DNA of 39,074 bases from Thermus tenuipuniceus (GCF_002964845.1 NZ_KZ672958.1:47765-86838), one strand, 5' to 3'. Positions 8,822-21,031 are shown, counted from the first letter of the stretch. Translations and numbers: made by a program. The notes: generated from the sequence alone by a model not told the origin.

Positions 8822-10615
8822 TTACCGGGAAAGCACCCTTAGATGCACCAACAGGGCCGTGAGATCCGAGTCCCGTATCCCGGGAACCCGGGCCGCCTCA
8901 GCCACGGTGCGCGGCCTCACCCGGGAAAGTTTTTCCACGGCCTCCCGGGAAAGGCCCGGGACCCGGGGAAACTCCAAACCCTCGGGTATGCGGAAGGCCT
9001 CCAGGTCCCTCAGCTTCTCCCGTAGCCGCTCCTGCCGTTCTATGTACCCCGCGTACTTGGCCCTCACCTCCACCTGGTAAGCCTCCTCAGGGCTCAAGGG
9101 GATCGGCGGGGGAAAGCGTTCCACCAAGGCCCCGTAGGTGTTCTCCGGGCGCCTCAGCCACACCAGGCCGCTCACCCCATCCAGGCGCAGGGCCTCGAGG
9201 CGCCTTAGCTCTGCCTCCACCCGGCGGTATTTTTCCCTCACCGCTTCCAGGTCCTCCCTGGGCCTAAGGCCCCACTCCACCGCCAGGGGCACCAGCCGCT
9301 CGTCCGCGTTGTCCGCCCGGCAGAGGAGGCGGAGCTCCACCCGCGAGGTCATCATGCGGTAGGGCTCGTCCGTGCCCCGGCCCACCAGGTCGTCCACCAT
9401 CACCCCCATGTAGCCGCTCTCCCGGGGCAGGTGGACCTCAGGAAGACCCAGGGCAAACCGGGCAGCGTTTAGCCCTGCCAGCAGGCCCTGGGCCGCGGCC
9501 TCCTCGTACCCCGAGGTGCCGTTCACCTGCCCGGCAGCAAACAACCCAGGGAGGAAGCGGGACTGGAGCCCCCGGGTGAGCTCCGTGGGGTCCAGGCTGT
9601 CGTACTCCACCGCGTAAGCGTACCGCTGGATCACCGCCCGCCCAAACCCCGGCAGGCTCCTCACCATGGCCTCCTGGAGCTCAGGCGGCAGGCTAGAGGA
9701 AAACCCCTGCAGGTACACCTCGCTGGTGGCGAGCCCGTCGGGCTCCACGAAAAGCAAGTGGCTCTCCTTATCGGAAAAGCGCACCACCTTGTCCTCGATG
9801 GAGGGGCAGTAGCGGGGGCCGATGCCCACGATATCCCCCGCATAAAGGGGAGACAGGTGCAGGTTCTCCAGGATCAGCCGGTGGGTGCGGGATGTGGTCC
9901 GGGTCTGCCAGGTGGGAAGCTTGGCCGCATGGGGTCCCGGGTTTCCCGTGAAGCTTCCCGGGGGTACCTCCGGGGGCACCACCTCCAGCTCCGAAAAGTC
10001 CACGGAATCCGCCCGGATCCGGGGCGGGGTCCCCGTCTTGAATCGGCGCAGGGTGTGGCCAACGGCCTCGAGGCTCCGGGAAAGGAACCGGGCCGGCGGC
10101 TCACCCTGCCGTCCCGCTGGCCGGGAACGCCTTCCGTACCAGACCACCCCGCCCAGGAAGGTTCCCCCCGCCACCACCACCGCCCTGGCGGCAATCCCCC
10201 GGCCATCCACGGTGCGCACCCCAAGAAGCCTTCCCCCCTCTACAAAGAGGCTCGCCACCTCCCCCCGGATCACCTGGATGGGCCTTTCCGCCAGGATTTC
10301 CTGGGCCTTAAGGGCGTAAAGATCCCGGTCCACCTGGACCCTCAGGCTTTGCACCGCCGGTCCCTTGGAGCGGTTCAGCACCCGGGTGTGGATGGCGGTG
10401 GCGTCCGCCGCCCGGCCCATAAGCCCCCCCAGGGCGGTGAGCTCCGCCACCAACTGGCTTTTGCCGGGCCCGCCCACCGCCGGATTGCAGGGCATCATGC
10501 CTATCCGCTCGGGGTTGATGGTGACCAGGGCCACCCGCACCCCGAGGGTCGCGGCCGCCCAGGCCGCCTCCAGCCCCGCATGCCCACCTCCCACCACCAC
10601 CACGTCGTACCGCAT
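8822..10615 (-). CDS. mnmG: tRNA uridine-34 carboxymethylaminomethyl modification enzyme MnmG (GidA)
   Basis: MnmG, with MnmE, installs the 5-carboxymethylaminomethyl group on the wobble uridine of some tRNAs, using FAD and NADH. The 597-residue protein starts [25 protein letters not shown] (FAD-binding Rossmann loop). It continues with [66 protein letters not shown] and a C-terminal helical domain (YAGYIERQ...), as in full-length MnmG. I chose the ATG at 10615 because the family starts there; it has GGAGGG upstream and TAAAGT at 10626-10631 as a likely -10. It heads the mnmG-rsmG-parA-parB unit and diverges from dnaA. Confidence 0.97.
   Translation of the reverse strand: MRYDVVVVGGGHAGLEAAWAAATLGVRVALVTINPERIGMMPCNPAVGGPGKSQLVAELTALGGLMGRAADATAIHTRVLNRSKGPAVQSLRVQVDRDLYALKAQEILAERPIQVIRGEVASLFVEGGRLLGVRTVDGRGIAARAVVVAGGTFLGGVVWYGRRSRPAGRQGEPPARFLSRSLEAVGHTLRRFKTGTPPRIRADSVDFSELEVVPPEVPPGSFTGNPGPHAAKLPTWQTRTTSRTHRLILENLHLSPLYAGDIVGIGPRYCPSIEDKVVRFSDKESHLLFVEPDGLATSEVYLQGFSSSLPPELQEAMVRSLPGFGRAVIQRYAYAVEYDSLDPTELTRGLQSRFLPGLFAAGQVNGTSGYEEAAAQGLLAGLNAARFALGLPEVHLPRESGYMGVMVDDLVGRGTDEPYRMMTSRVELRLLCRADNADERLVPLAVEWGLRPREDLEAVREKYRRVEAELRRLEALRLDGVSGLVWLRRPENTYGALVERFPPPIPLSPEEAYQVEVRAKYAGYIERQERLREKLRDLEAFRIPEGLEFPRVPGLSREAVEKLSRVRPRTVAEAARVPGIRDSDLTALLVHLRVLSR
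9940..9955. promoter_or_regulatory. degenerate parS-like site within mnmG
   Basis: GGTTTCCCGTGAAGCT shares the 12-base core GTTTCCCGTGAA with the Thermus-type parS but differs at positions 1, 14 and 16. It is inside mnmG coding sequence about 1.1 kb from the good parS. It may be a weak ParB site or chance. Confidence 0.3.
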
Positions 10616-10679
10616 CCCACCCTCCACTTTACCCAAGGCCTTGGCGTAGAATGTTCCTCCGGAAACGCGGGGGGTAGCC
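10616..10679. promoter_or_regulatory. divergent mnmG/dnaA promoter region
   Basis: On the plus strand TAGAAT (10647-10652) is a likely -10 for dnaA, placing the transcript start about 20 bases before the TTG, with GGGGGGT as a ribosome-binding site. On the minus strand TAAAGT (10631-10626) is a likely -10 for mnmG. The -35 elements are weak. No exact DnaA box is visible here, so dnaA autoregulation is not evident. Confidence 0.55.
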
Positions 10680-11993
10680 TTGACCCACGAGGCCGTCTGG
10701 CAACACATCCTGGAGCACATCCGCCGCAACATCACCGAGGTGGAGTTCCACACCTGGTTTGAGCGCATCCGCCCCCTGGGCATCCAGGATGGGGTGCTCC
10801 AGCTGGCGGTGCCCACCTCCTTTGCCCTGGACTGGATCAAGCGCCACTACGCGGAACTGATCCAGGAGGCCCTGGGCCTCCTGGGGGCCCAGCCTCCCCG
10901 GTTTGAGCTCAAGGTGGTCCCCAGCTTACCAGTCCAAGAGGACATCTTCCACACCGCCCCCACCCCCGAAACCCCCAAACCCAATCTAAATCCCAAGTAC
11001 ACCTTCGAAAACTTTGTGGTGGGGCCCAACAACTCCATGGCCCATGCGGCGGCGGTGGCGGTGGCCGAGTCCCCGGGGCGGGCCTACAATCCCCTTTTCA
11101 TCTATGGGGGCGTGGGCCTGGGCAAGACCCACCTCATGCACGCCGTGGGACACTCCGTGGCCAAGCGTTTTCCCCACCTTAAGATCGAGTACGTGTCCAC
11201 GGAAACCTTCACCAACGAGCTCATCAACGCTATCCGCGAGGACCGCATGACGGAGTTCCGCGAACGGTACCGCTCCGTGGACCTTCTCTTGGTGGACGAC
11301 ATCCAGTTCATCGCCGGCAAGGAGCGCACCCAGGAGGAGTTTTTCCACACCTTCAACGCCCTCTACGAGGCCCACAAGCAGATCATCCTCTCCTCCGACC
11401 GGCCCCCCAAGGATATCCTGACCCTCGAGGCCCGCTTAAGAAGCCGGTTCGAATGGGGCCTCATCACCGACATCCAGCCCCCCGACCTGGAAACCCGCAT
11501 CGCCATCCTCAAGATGAACGCCGAGCAACGGGGTATCAGGATCAGCGAGGAGGTGCTGGAGTACATAGCCCGGCAAGTGACCTCCAACATCCGCGAGCTG
11601 GAGGGTGCCCTGATGCGCACCATCGCCTACGCTTCCCTAAACGGGGTGGAACTCACCCGCGCCGTGGCCGCCAAGGCGCTTTCCGACATCTTCGCCTCCA
11701 AGGAAGTGGAGGTGGATCCCCACGAGATCGTGCGCAAGGTGGCGGAGTACTTTGCCCTGCGTCCGGAGGATCTGGTGGGGGGTGGCCGGCGCAAGGAGGT
11801 GGTTTTACCCCGCCAGATCGCTATGTTCCTAGTGCGGGAACTCACCCGCTCCTCCCTCCCAGAAATCGGCCAGCTCTTCGGGGGGCGGGACCACACCACC
11901 GTCCTCTATGCCATCCAAAAGGTTCAGGAGCTTTCAGAAAGCGACCGCGAGGTGCAGAAGTTACTCCGCAGCCTGAAAGAGGCCCTGACATGA
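10680..11993 (+). CDS. dnaA: chromosomal replication initiator DnaA
   Basis: DnaA binds the boxes in the adjacent oriC, melts the origin and loads DnaB helicase. The 437-residue protein has domain I (1-80, [15 protein letters not shown]), a short proline-rich linker (about 95-110), the AAA+ domain III with [16 protein letters not shown] (Walker A) and LLLVDDIQF (Walker B), the ssDNA-binding segment around [16 protein letters not shown], and LRSRFEWGL (arginine finger box VII). Domain IV follows, with the signature [14 protein letters not shown] that reads the DnaA box. The start codon is TTG at 10680, supported by the conserved N-terminus and by an upstream ribosome-binding site. The gene lies immediately upstream of oriC. 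Confidence 0.98.
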   Translation: MTHEAVWQHILEHIRRNITEVEFHTWFERIRPLGIQDGVLQLAVPTSFALDWIKRHYAELIQEALGLLGAQPPRFELKVVPSLPVQEDIFHTAPTPETPKPNLNPKYTFENFVVGPNNSMAHAAAVAVAESPGRAYNPLFIYGGVGLGKTHLMHAVGHSVAKRFPHLKIEYVSTETFTNELINAIREDRMTEFRERYRSVDLLLVDDIQFIAGKERTQEEFFHTFNALYEAHKQIILSSDRPPKDILTLEARLRSRFEWGLITDIQPPDLETRIAILKMNAEQRGIRISEEVLEYIARQVTSNIRELEGALMRTIAYASLNGVELTRAVAAKALSDIFASKEVEVDPHEIVRKVAEYFALRPEDLVGGGRRKEVVLPRQIAMFLVRELTRSSLPEIGQLFGGRDHTTVLYAIQKVQELSESDREVQKLLRSLKEALT

Positions 11994-11997
11994 CCCC

Positions 11998-12215
11998 TGT
12001 GGATAACCTGTGGATAATCCTGTGGATAACCCCAGTTTTCCTGTGGATAACCTTGTGGACAAGCTGTGGAAAACCGACCTTCCTTCGGGGCCTGTGGATA
12101 ACTGGCCAGTTATCCACAGCTTATCCACAACCTGAGGCCAGTTATCCACAAGGGTTTTCCACAGGCCCTTTCCGCTCCCACACGGCATTTTCTACCCCTT
12201 ATCCACATATCCACA
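11998..12215. repeat. cluster of 13 DnaA boxes
   Basis: Forward boxes (TGTGGATAA or near) start at 11998, 12009, 12021, 12042, 12054 (TGTGGACAA), 12065 (TGTGGAAAA) and 12093. Reverse boxes (TTATCCACA or near) start at 12110, 12121, 12142, 12155 (TTTTCCACA), 12199 and 12207 (ATATCCACA). Nine are exact. The cluster is arranged as seven boxes facing right and then six facing left, with the closest head-to-head pair (12093 and 12110) near the middle. The first three forward boxes are spaced 11-12 bases apart, about one helix turn. Confidence 0.95.
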
Positions 12216-12219
12216 GCCC

Positions 12220-12240
12220 CTACTACTACGACTACTATTC
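12220..12240. promoter_or_regulatory. DnaA-trio element and start of the unwinding region
   Basis: Seven triplets follow the last DnaA boxes and a GC tract: CTA, CTA, CTA, CGA, CTA, CTA, TTC on the plus strand. The complementary strand thus reads 3'-GAT repeats-5', the DnaA-trio signature described in Bacillus subtilis, where single-stranded DNA is bound by the DnaA filament. The spacing and polarity (box, GC tract, trios, AT-rich) match that model. Confidence 0.75.
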
Positions 12241-12294
12241 TTTTAAGATCTTTAAGAAAACCATAGTAAGAGCAGTAGAAAGGAGGCAAACCCC

Positions 12295-16185
<3,891 letters not shown>

Positions 16186-16190
16186 CGCCA

Positions 16191-16217
16191 CCCCACGAGG
16201 ACTTTGCCCGCGTGGGG
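16191..16217 (+). terminator. inverted repeat after pyk, possible terminator
   Basis: CCCCACG (16191-16197) pairs with CGTGGGG (16211-16217) around a 13-base loop, five bases past the pyk stop. No T run follows directly, but CTTTTTCTT occurs about 30 bases later. It is a weak call in the gap between the convergent pyk and phosphodiester-glycosidase genes. Confidence 0.4.
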
Positions 16218-16271
16218 ACCCCGGAAAATCCCTATACCCGCGCCTTTTTCTTGGCCCGGCGTGGACGCCCT

Positions 16272-17741
16272 TCAGGGCAGGTAGAGGGCCAAGGCGCTCA
16301 CCACCGGCCTGGGAGAGCCCTGGTAAGGGTTCCGGAGCCTCCCTTTGACCCAGAGCTGGGCGGATCCACCCCCGTCCATCCTTAGGGCGTTCCACGCCCC
16401 CAGGTTGAGGAGGGCCCGGGCCAGGACCCCCGGGGTAGTGGGTTCGGAAACCAAAAGCCAGAGCCTGCCCTCCCGGGTCCAGGCCACGGCCGCCTGGGGG
16501 GCTATGGCCTGGAGGGGCCTTGGGTCGCGGAAGTTCTCCCGACTGGGGTCAAAGGCGTACTGGCCTTCCTGGACCAAGAGGGGGCCTGCTTCCAGTGCGT
16601 AGCGGAAAGGGGGGTCCAGGCGCCCGTAGAGGCTTAGGGTGTCCCCGGGCTTTAGGGGAAAGGGAGGGGCTCCTTTGGGAAAGGTAAGGGCCCAGGCCCC
16701 AGGAGGAAGTGCCTGGGGGGCGGGGAGGATGGCCTGTACCCGGTTTCCCATCACCAAGGCCACCTCCTCCCCCTCCCTTCCCACGGGTCCAGGGACGGTG
16801 TGGGCGGTGTAGCGGGCCCGGGAGGCGTTAACTCCCACCCGCACCCGTTCGCCCCGCGGTCCCTGGACCACTGCTTCAAATCTGGGAAAAGCCATAAAGA
16901 AACTGAAGCTATCCCATATGAGCGCCACCCGGCCAAAGGGATAGGAGACCGTGACCCCGTCCTGGACCCAGAGGCCAATGGGGGTGGCGCTTTTGGGGTC
17001 AAAGTAGCCCCCGTTCAGCACCGCCAGGGCGTTTGGGGCAAGGTCCTTGGGCACAGCCCTCATCCCAGGCCGGCCCACGGGGATGAGTTTTCCCCATTCT
17101 GCCTCCACCAGGTAGAGCCTAAGGGGTTCTGGGGTAAAGGCCCAGACCTCCCGGTAGCGGACTCCTGGGGCCAGGGGTTCCTCCACCTCGGCCTCGAGGA
17201 CATAGAGATCCAGGACCAGGCGCGCGGGGTCCTTCAGGGGAAAGAGGTGGTAGCGAAGGAGCTTTCCCGGAAAGCTCAGGGTGAGCTCTGTGCCCCCTGG
17301 CAAAAGGCGCACCCGGGCCTCCATGCCCTTGGGCCAGGGAACCTGGGTCATCCCCGGGGCCAGGTAGGGGAGAAGGAGGGAAAGGCTTCCTGGAGCCTGG
17401 CCCTCCGAGGGAGGCTTGGGTGCAGGTTCGGGCCCGGGGAGGTCCAGCACCAGGCGGAGGGCCCGTCCCTGGGTGCCGTGGCGTACCCCGGCCTCCGGGG
17501 TGCGGAAGTAGCCTAGGGCTTTCAGGGCCTCGAGGGGCACCCTTTCCCCCTCGGGTGGGGGGAGGCTGGCCTCCCAGGGTTCGGCCCAGCCCACCCCTGG
17601 CACATACACGAGCCGCATCCCTTCTCCCTCGTAGACCCAGGCCCCGTTCTCTTCCCGAAAGGAAAGGCCAAAGGTGCTGGCGGGAAGCAGGGTCTGGGCC
17701 AGGGAGCAGGAGAGGAAAAGGAGGAGGGCTAGGAGCCTCAT
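16272..17741 (-). CDS. secreted phosphodiester-glycosidase-family (NAGPA-like) protein
   Basis: This 489-residue exported protein starts with a signal peptide (MRLLALLLFLSCSLAQ; cleavage likely after A15). Residues about 20-240 hold repeated short strand-rich segments. The C-terminal 250 residues match the NAGPA/DUF2233 phosphodiester-glycosidase family, with AVLNGGYFDPKSATPIGLWVQDG near the start and LLNLGAWNALRMDGGGSAQLWVKG near the end (the conserved DGGGS). Family members cleave sugar-phosphodiester links, and some act on the envelope or spore coat; the substrate here is unknown. The ATG at 17741 follows TGGAGGG. TAAACT at 17780-17785 in the rtcB stop may be its promoter. It follows rtcB by 41 bases. 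Confidence 0.85.
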   Translation of the reverse strand: MRLLALLLFLSCSLAQTLLPASTFGLSFREENGAWVYEGEGMRLVYVPGVGWAEPWEASLPPPEGERVPLEALKALGYFRTPEAGVRHGTQGRALRLVLDLPGPEPAPKPPSEGQAPGSLSLLLPYLAPGMTQVPWPKGMEARVRLLPGGTELTLSFPGKLLRYHLFPLKDPARLVLDLYVLEAEVEEPLAPGVRYREVWAFTPEPLRLYLVEAEWGKLIPVGRPGMRAVPKDLAPNALAVLNGGYFDPKSATPIGLWVQDGVTVSYPFGRVALIWDSFSFFMAFPRFEAVVQGPRGERVRVGVNASRARYTAHTVPGPVGREGEEVALVMGNRVQAILPAPQALPPGAWALTFPKGAPPFPLKPGDTLSLYGRLDPPFRYALEAGPLLVQEGQYAFDPSRENFRDPRPLQAIAPQAAVAWTREGRLWLLVSEPTTPGVLARALLNLGAWNALRMDGGGSAQLWVKGRLRNPYQGSPRPVVSALALYLP

Positions 17742-17779
17742 CCCTCCATGGGAGCAGATGGCGGTGAGAAAGCGCTTAG

Positions 17780-17785
17780 AGTTTA
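17780..17785 (-). promoter_or_regulatory. -10-like TAAACT overlapping the rtcB stop
   Basis: TAAACT on the minus strand begins with the rtcB TAA stop (17785-17783) and lies 38 bases before the ATG of the phosphodiester-glycosidase gene. It could give that gene its own transcript. The -35 is not clear. Confidence 0.4.
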
Positions 17786-19213
17786 TCCCTTCACCACGAT
17801 GAGGGGCCTTAAGCGGGCCACTTTCTTGCCGATCCCTGCCCCCTGGACCGCCTCCACCACCACGGAAACATCCTTGTAGGCCTCGGGCATCTCCTCGTCC
17901 ACGGTGGCCTTGGTGGCCGCCCGCACCAGGATGCCCCTTTCCGCCAGCTCCTTGATCAGGTTCCGCTCCCGGGCCACCCGCTTGGCCTGGTGGCGGCTCA
18001 TCTTGCGTCCGGCCCCGTGGCAACTGGAGCCGAAGGATACCGCCATGGCTTTTTCCGTTCCCGAAAGCACATAAGAGTAGCGGCCCATGTCCCCGGGCAC
18101 CAGGACGGGCTGGCCCACCTTGCGGTACTCCGGAGGGATCTCCGGGTGGCCGGGGCCGAAGGCCCGGGTGGCTCCTTTGCGGTGCACCAGGACCCTCTTT
18201 CCCCCGTGCTCCTCGAACTTGGCGTTGTTGTGGGCCAGGTCGTAAAGGACCCTTAGGCCGTGGTCCCTAGGTGGGAAGCCCACCACCTCGAAGGCCTCCC
18301 GCACAAAGTGGGCGATGAGCTGGCGGTTGGCGAAGGCGAAGTTGGCGGCGGCGGCCATGGCCTGAAGGTAGTCCTGGCCCTCTGGGCTCTTGATGGGGGC
18401 TGCCGCCAGCTGCTTGTCCACCAGCTCAATCCCGTAGCGAGGGTCTACTTTCAGGAAACGTTCCACATAGTCCTGACAGACCTGGTGGCCCAGCCCCCGG
18501 CTTCCCGTGTGGATGAGGACGGTGATCTGGTTGGGAAAGAGACCGAAGGCTTCGGCGGCTTCCTCGTCGTAGATCTGGTCCACGTACTGGACCTCGAGGA
18601 AGTGGTTTCCGCTTCCCAGGGTGCCGATCTGGGGGGCACCCCGCTCAAAGGCCCTCTCCGAAACCTTGTCGGGGTCGGCCCAGGGGAGGCGGCCCTCCGA
18701 CTCGATGAAGTGGAGGTCCTCCGGGTAGCCGAAGCCCCGCCGAATGAGCCAGCCCGCGCCCTCCTTCAGGATTTCCTTGAGCTCTTTTTTGCTAAAGCGC
18801 ACGTCCTTTCGCTCGCTTCCCACCCCCGAGGGGATGAGGCGGTAGAGGGTATCGGCCAGCTCCTTCTGCCTGGGAAGGAGGTCTTCCAGGGTGAGGTGGG
18901 AGGCCAGCAAGCGTACCCCACAGTTGATGTCAAAACCTACGCCTCCCGGGCTCACCACCCCGCCTTCCTCGGGATCAAAGGCCGCCACCCCCCCGATGGG
19001 GAAGCCGTAGCCCCAGTGGATGTCGGGCATGGCCAGGGCGGGCTCCACGATCCCCGGCAGGGTGGCCACGTTCACGAGTTGCTGCAAGGAGGCGTAGTTT
19101 TCCCCCTCGAGGTCCCTCAGTATCTCCTCCGAGGCGAAGAAAACCGCGTCCACCCGCATCTTCCCTTGGCGGGGGATGCGGTAGGTGTAGGGGGCGATCT
19201 TTTCAAAGCGCAT
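17783..19213 (-). CDS. rtcB: RNA-splicing ligase RtcB
   Basis: RtcB joins RNA 2',3'-cyclic-phosphate and 5'-OH ends using GTP and Mn2+, in tRNA splicing and RNA repair. The 476-residue protein has all active-site motifs: GGVGFDINCGVRLL with Asp95 and Cys98 (the same numbering as the well-studied Pyrococcus horikoshii enzyme), GTLGSGNHFLEVQ, LIHTGSRGLGHQV, LYDLAHNNAKFEEH, and SFGSSCHGAGRKMSR with the guanylylated His. No intein is present. The ATG at 19213 has GGGGAGGG upstream. A promoter with TTGACG and TACCTT 17 bases apart lies at 19265-19293, and a hairpin lies in the leader. I see no archease gene nearby. Confidence 0.96.
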   Translation of the reverse strand: MRFEKIAPYTYRIPRQGKMRVDAVFFASEEILRDLEGENYASLQQLVNVATLPGIVEPALAMPDIHWGYGFPIGGVAAFDPEEGGVVSPGGVGFDINCGVRLLASHLTLEDLLPRQKELADTLYRLIPSGVGSERKDVRFSKKELKEILKEGAGWLIRRGFGYPEDLHFIESEGRLPWADPDKVSERAFERGAPQIGTLGSGNHFLEVQYVDQIYDEEAAEAFGLFPNQITVLIHTGSRGLGHQVCQDYVERFLKVDPRYGIELVDKQLAAAPIKSPEGQDYLQAMAAAANFAFANRQLIAHFVREAFEVVGFPPRDHGLRVLYDLAHNNAKFEEHGGKRVLVHRKGATRAFGPGHPEIPPEYRKVGQPVLVPGDMGRYSYVLSGTEKAMAVSFGSSCHGAGRKMSRHQAKRVARERNLIKELAERGILVRAATKATVDEEMPEAYKDVSVVVEAVQGAGIGKKVARLRPLIVVKG

Positions 19214-19231
19214 GGCGCCCTCCCCAAAGCA

Positions 19232-19255
19232 AAAGGCCGGGCTTATGGGCCCGGG
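19232..19255 (-). terminator. terminator-like hairpin in the rtcB leader
   Basis: CCGGGC (19238-19243) and GCCCGG (19250-19255) form a 6-bp stem with a 6-base loop. On the minus strand CCTTTTGCTTT follows. It could end the upstream lipoprotein transcript. But it also lies downstream of the likely rtcB promoter, so it may act as an attenuator of rtcB. Confidence 0.55.
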
Positions 19256-19264
19256 CTTGCCTTC

Positions 19265-19293
19265 AAGGTACCGCGGTATGCGGTTTGCGTCAA
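19265..19293 (-). promoter_or_regulatory. rtcB promoter
   Basis: On the minus strand TTGACG (19293-19288) and TACCTT (19270-19265) are separated by exactly 17 bases. It is one of the few promoters in the window with a good -35. The leader to the rtcB ATG would be about 45 bases and contains the hairpin at 19238-19255. Confidence 0.6.
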
Positions 19294-19295
19294 GG

Positions 19296-19992
19296 TCATG
19301 CGGCGTTAAGGAACCTTGGAGGGTTCGGGAAGGGGGTAACCTCTAGGTCGTCCAGGTAGAGCACCCCATCGGGACCATGAGCGCCCACCCCCAACCCTCC
19401 TTGGCGAAAATCGGGATCTTGCCAGGAAAGTAGGTCCCCTCCGTCCATATGGAACAGGACCTCCCCTGTGCTCCGGGCGAGGATCTCAAATCGGTGCCAG
19501 CGCTTGTCTACCACGAGTTGCCTCCCAACCTCCTTCAGCTCGGGCCTTGACGCCACCACCTGGCGCTGCTCCCCCAGGAGCTTGGTGAGCTCCGCCCCGT
19601 CCATGCCAAGGCGGAACTCCAAGGCCTTGGCCCCGGGGGGTCCACAAACACCCGAAGGAGAGGGCTCCACCAAACCAGGCCAAGCGGACGGCCTTCGTTA
19701 CGGCATTCTGCGGGTTCAGAGCCTTGGCGATGGCGAATTTGGCGTCTTCTTTGGCAATCAGGCCGTACTGTTTGGGAGCCACCGTGGTTAGGACCGCACC
19801 CAGGGGGTAGGCCTCAAAGTCGTCGGCAAGGGGCATGGGGTTTCCCGGGAGGACCCATTGGGGAGCTATGTCCTGTCCTTTTCCCACCCCCACCTGGGGC
19901 AGGGGTACCTTGGGTTCCAGGACCAACCTGGGAGCGCAGGCCGCCAATAGGGCTAGGACCAAGCCCACTAGGACAAGCCAACCCCGTGCCAT
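19296..19992 (-). pseudogene. lipoprotein with LamG/DUF1080-like domain, apparent frameshift
   Basis: The reading starts at ATG 19992 (AAAGGAGGGG upstream) with a lipoprotein signal (WLVLVGLVLALLAACAP, lipobox LAAC). It runs about 117 residues to a run of six Cs and four Gs on the minus strand (plus 19631-19640). Family-like sequence then continues in the next frame (GAKALEFRLGMDGAELTK ... RWHRFEILARSTGEVLFHMDGG ... GGLGVGAHGPDGVLYLDDLEVTPFP), which resembles a concanavalin-like jelly-roll of the LamG/DUF1080 kind. Removing one C fuses the halves into about 230 residues. The cause may be a sequencing error in the homopolymer, a real frameshift, or slippage at the C run. TATCCT upstream near 20030 may be the promoter. 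Confidence 0.7.
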
Positions 19993-20065
19993 AGTTTCCC
20001 CTCCTTTTGTTACTTAGGATATGTGAACCCCTGCCCCCGCGTCCACATCCGGGGGTGGCCCGCGG

Positions 20066-20071
20066 TAGAAT
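20066..20071 (+). promoter_or_regulatory. leaderless promoter of the PP2C gene
   Basis: TAGAAT is followed by 6 bases and then the GTG start at 20078, so the mRNA should begin at the start codon. TCCACA at 20042-20047 (18-base spacing) matches the -35 consensus at four of six positions. Confidence 0.6.
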
Positions 20072-20077
20072 CCCCGT

Positions 20078-21010
20078 GTGTCCGGCCTGGCCTTTGCCCT
20101 GGAAACCCACCCCGGCCTCAAGCGGCCCAAGAACGAGGACGCCGTAGGCCATGCCCTCACCCCGTGGGGAGGGGTCTTCGTGGTGGCGGACGGGATGGGC
20201 GGGCACCGCACGGGGGAGGTGGCGGCCAGGCTGGCCGTGGAGATGATCCTGGAGAACCTGCGCAATGTGGACCCAAGCCCGAGGGCCCTCCTTCAAGCCT
20301 TTGAAAAGGCCAACGAGCGCATTTACCAGGAGGCGCAACGCCCCGAGAACCGGGGTATGGGCACCACCGCCACCTGCCTCCTTTTGGATCTGCCCTATGC
20401 CTTGATCGCCCATGTGGGGGACTCGAGGGCCTACCTTCTCAGGAAAGGGGAGCTTACCCTCCTCACCGAGGATCACTCCTGGGTGGCGGAAAGGGTGCGC
20501 CAGGGCCTTTTAAGCCCCGAGGAGGCCAAGACCCACCGCTGGCGCAACGTGATCACCAACGCCCTGGGTTCTTTCTCCCAGGCCCGGGTGGACCTCATGG
20601 GGCTTAAGCTGGAGCCCGGGGACGTGTTTTTGCTTTGTAGCGATGGCCTTTCCGGGGTGTTGGAGGACCGCACCCTGGGGGAAGTTCTGAAGAGCTTTCC
20701 CCCCGAAGAGGCAGCCAGGCGCCTGGTGGCCTTGGCCAACGAGTGGGGGGGGCCCGATAACGTGAGCGCCATCGTGGTGCGGCTGCCCGAGGAGCTTCCC
20801 CAGGGGGGTCGTCCTTATGCCCTGCCCCTCGAGGCGGCAAGGGGTGCCCCGGTGCGCCTCAAGCTGGGGGAGGAGCCTGAGGAACTGCCCACCCAGGTCC
20901 TGGAGCCCAAGCGTTCCCGGGTTCGCCTGAACTGGCGGGATGCCCTTTTGGTGCTCCTTTGGGTGGTGGTGGTGGCCTATATCCTGCTGGGTTACTTCAA
21001 AAGGCCCTAG
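20078..21010 (+). CDS. PP2C-family Ser/Thr protein phosphatase, membrane anchored
   Basis: This metal-dependent phosphatase is the type that usually reverses Hanks-type kinase phosphorylation. The 310-residue protein has RPKNEDAVG (motif 1), VFVVADGMGGHRTGEVAA (metal-binding Asp-Gly), MGTTATCLLLD, ALIAHVGDSRAYLLR, LTEDHSWV, LLCSDGLSGVLED and GGPDNVSAIVVRL, a complete PP2C catalytic domain (about 1-240). A linker with a C-terminal membrane anchor (about 288-306, LLVLLWVVVVAYILLGYF) follows, so the enzyme faces the cytoplasm from the membrane. No kinase gene lies in this window. The start is a leaderless GTG at 20078. Confidence 0.93.
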   Translation: MSGLAFALETHPGLKRPKNEDAVGHALTPWGGVFVVADGMGGHRTGEVAARLAVEMILENLRNVDPSPRALLQAFEKANERIYQEAQRPENRGMGTTATCLLLDLPYALIAHVGDSRAYLLRKGELTLLTEDHSWVAERVRQGLLSPEEAKTHRWRNVITNALGSFSQARVDLMGLKLEPGDVFLLCSDGLSGVLEDRTLGEVLKSFPPEEAARRLVALANEWGGPDNVSAIVVRLPEELPQGGRPYALPLEAARGAPVRLKLGEEPEELPTQVLEPKRSRVRLNWRDALLVLLWVVVVAYILLGYFKRP

Positions 21011-21031
21011 ACCTGCTAAACTCCTAGGGGT

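Larger units (their letters stand above)
11994..12294. other. oriC: chromosomal replication origin oriC
   Basis: This 301-base non-coding gap between dnaA and dnaN holds 13 DnaA-box-like 9-mers (11998-12215), then a 4-base GC tract, a block of CTA triplets (12220-12240) and an AT-rich stretch (12233-12280) that would melt first. The layout agrees with the experimentally studied T. thermophilus origin as I recall it, which also has 13 boxes. The dnaN ribosome-binding site AAAGGAGG (12279-12286) ends the region. Confidence 0.95.

Noticed and set aside
11440-11460. tRNA-like GGTTCGAAT
   Set aside because: It lies in dnaA codons for the arginine-finger box; no acceptor or anticodon arms around it.
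11994-12215. CRISPR-like repeat array
   Set aside because: The repeats are 9-base DnaA boxes of both orientations with irregular spacing, not 28-37 base direct repeats with spacers.
18260-19309. Open frame antisense to rtcB
   Set aside because: rtcB is complete with all catalytic motifs on the other strand; the antisense translation has no recognisable domain.
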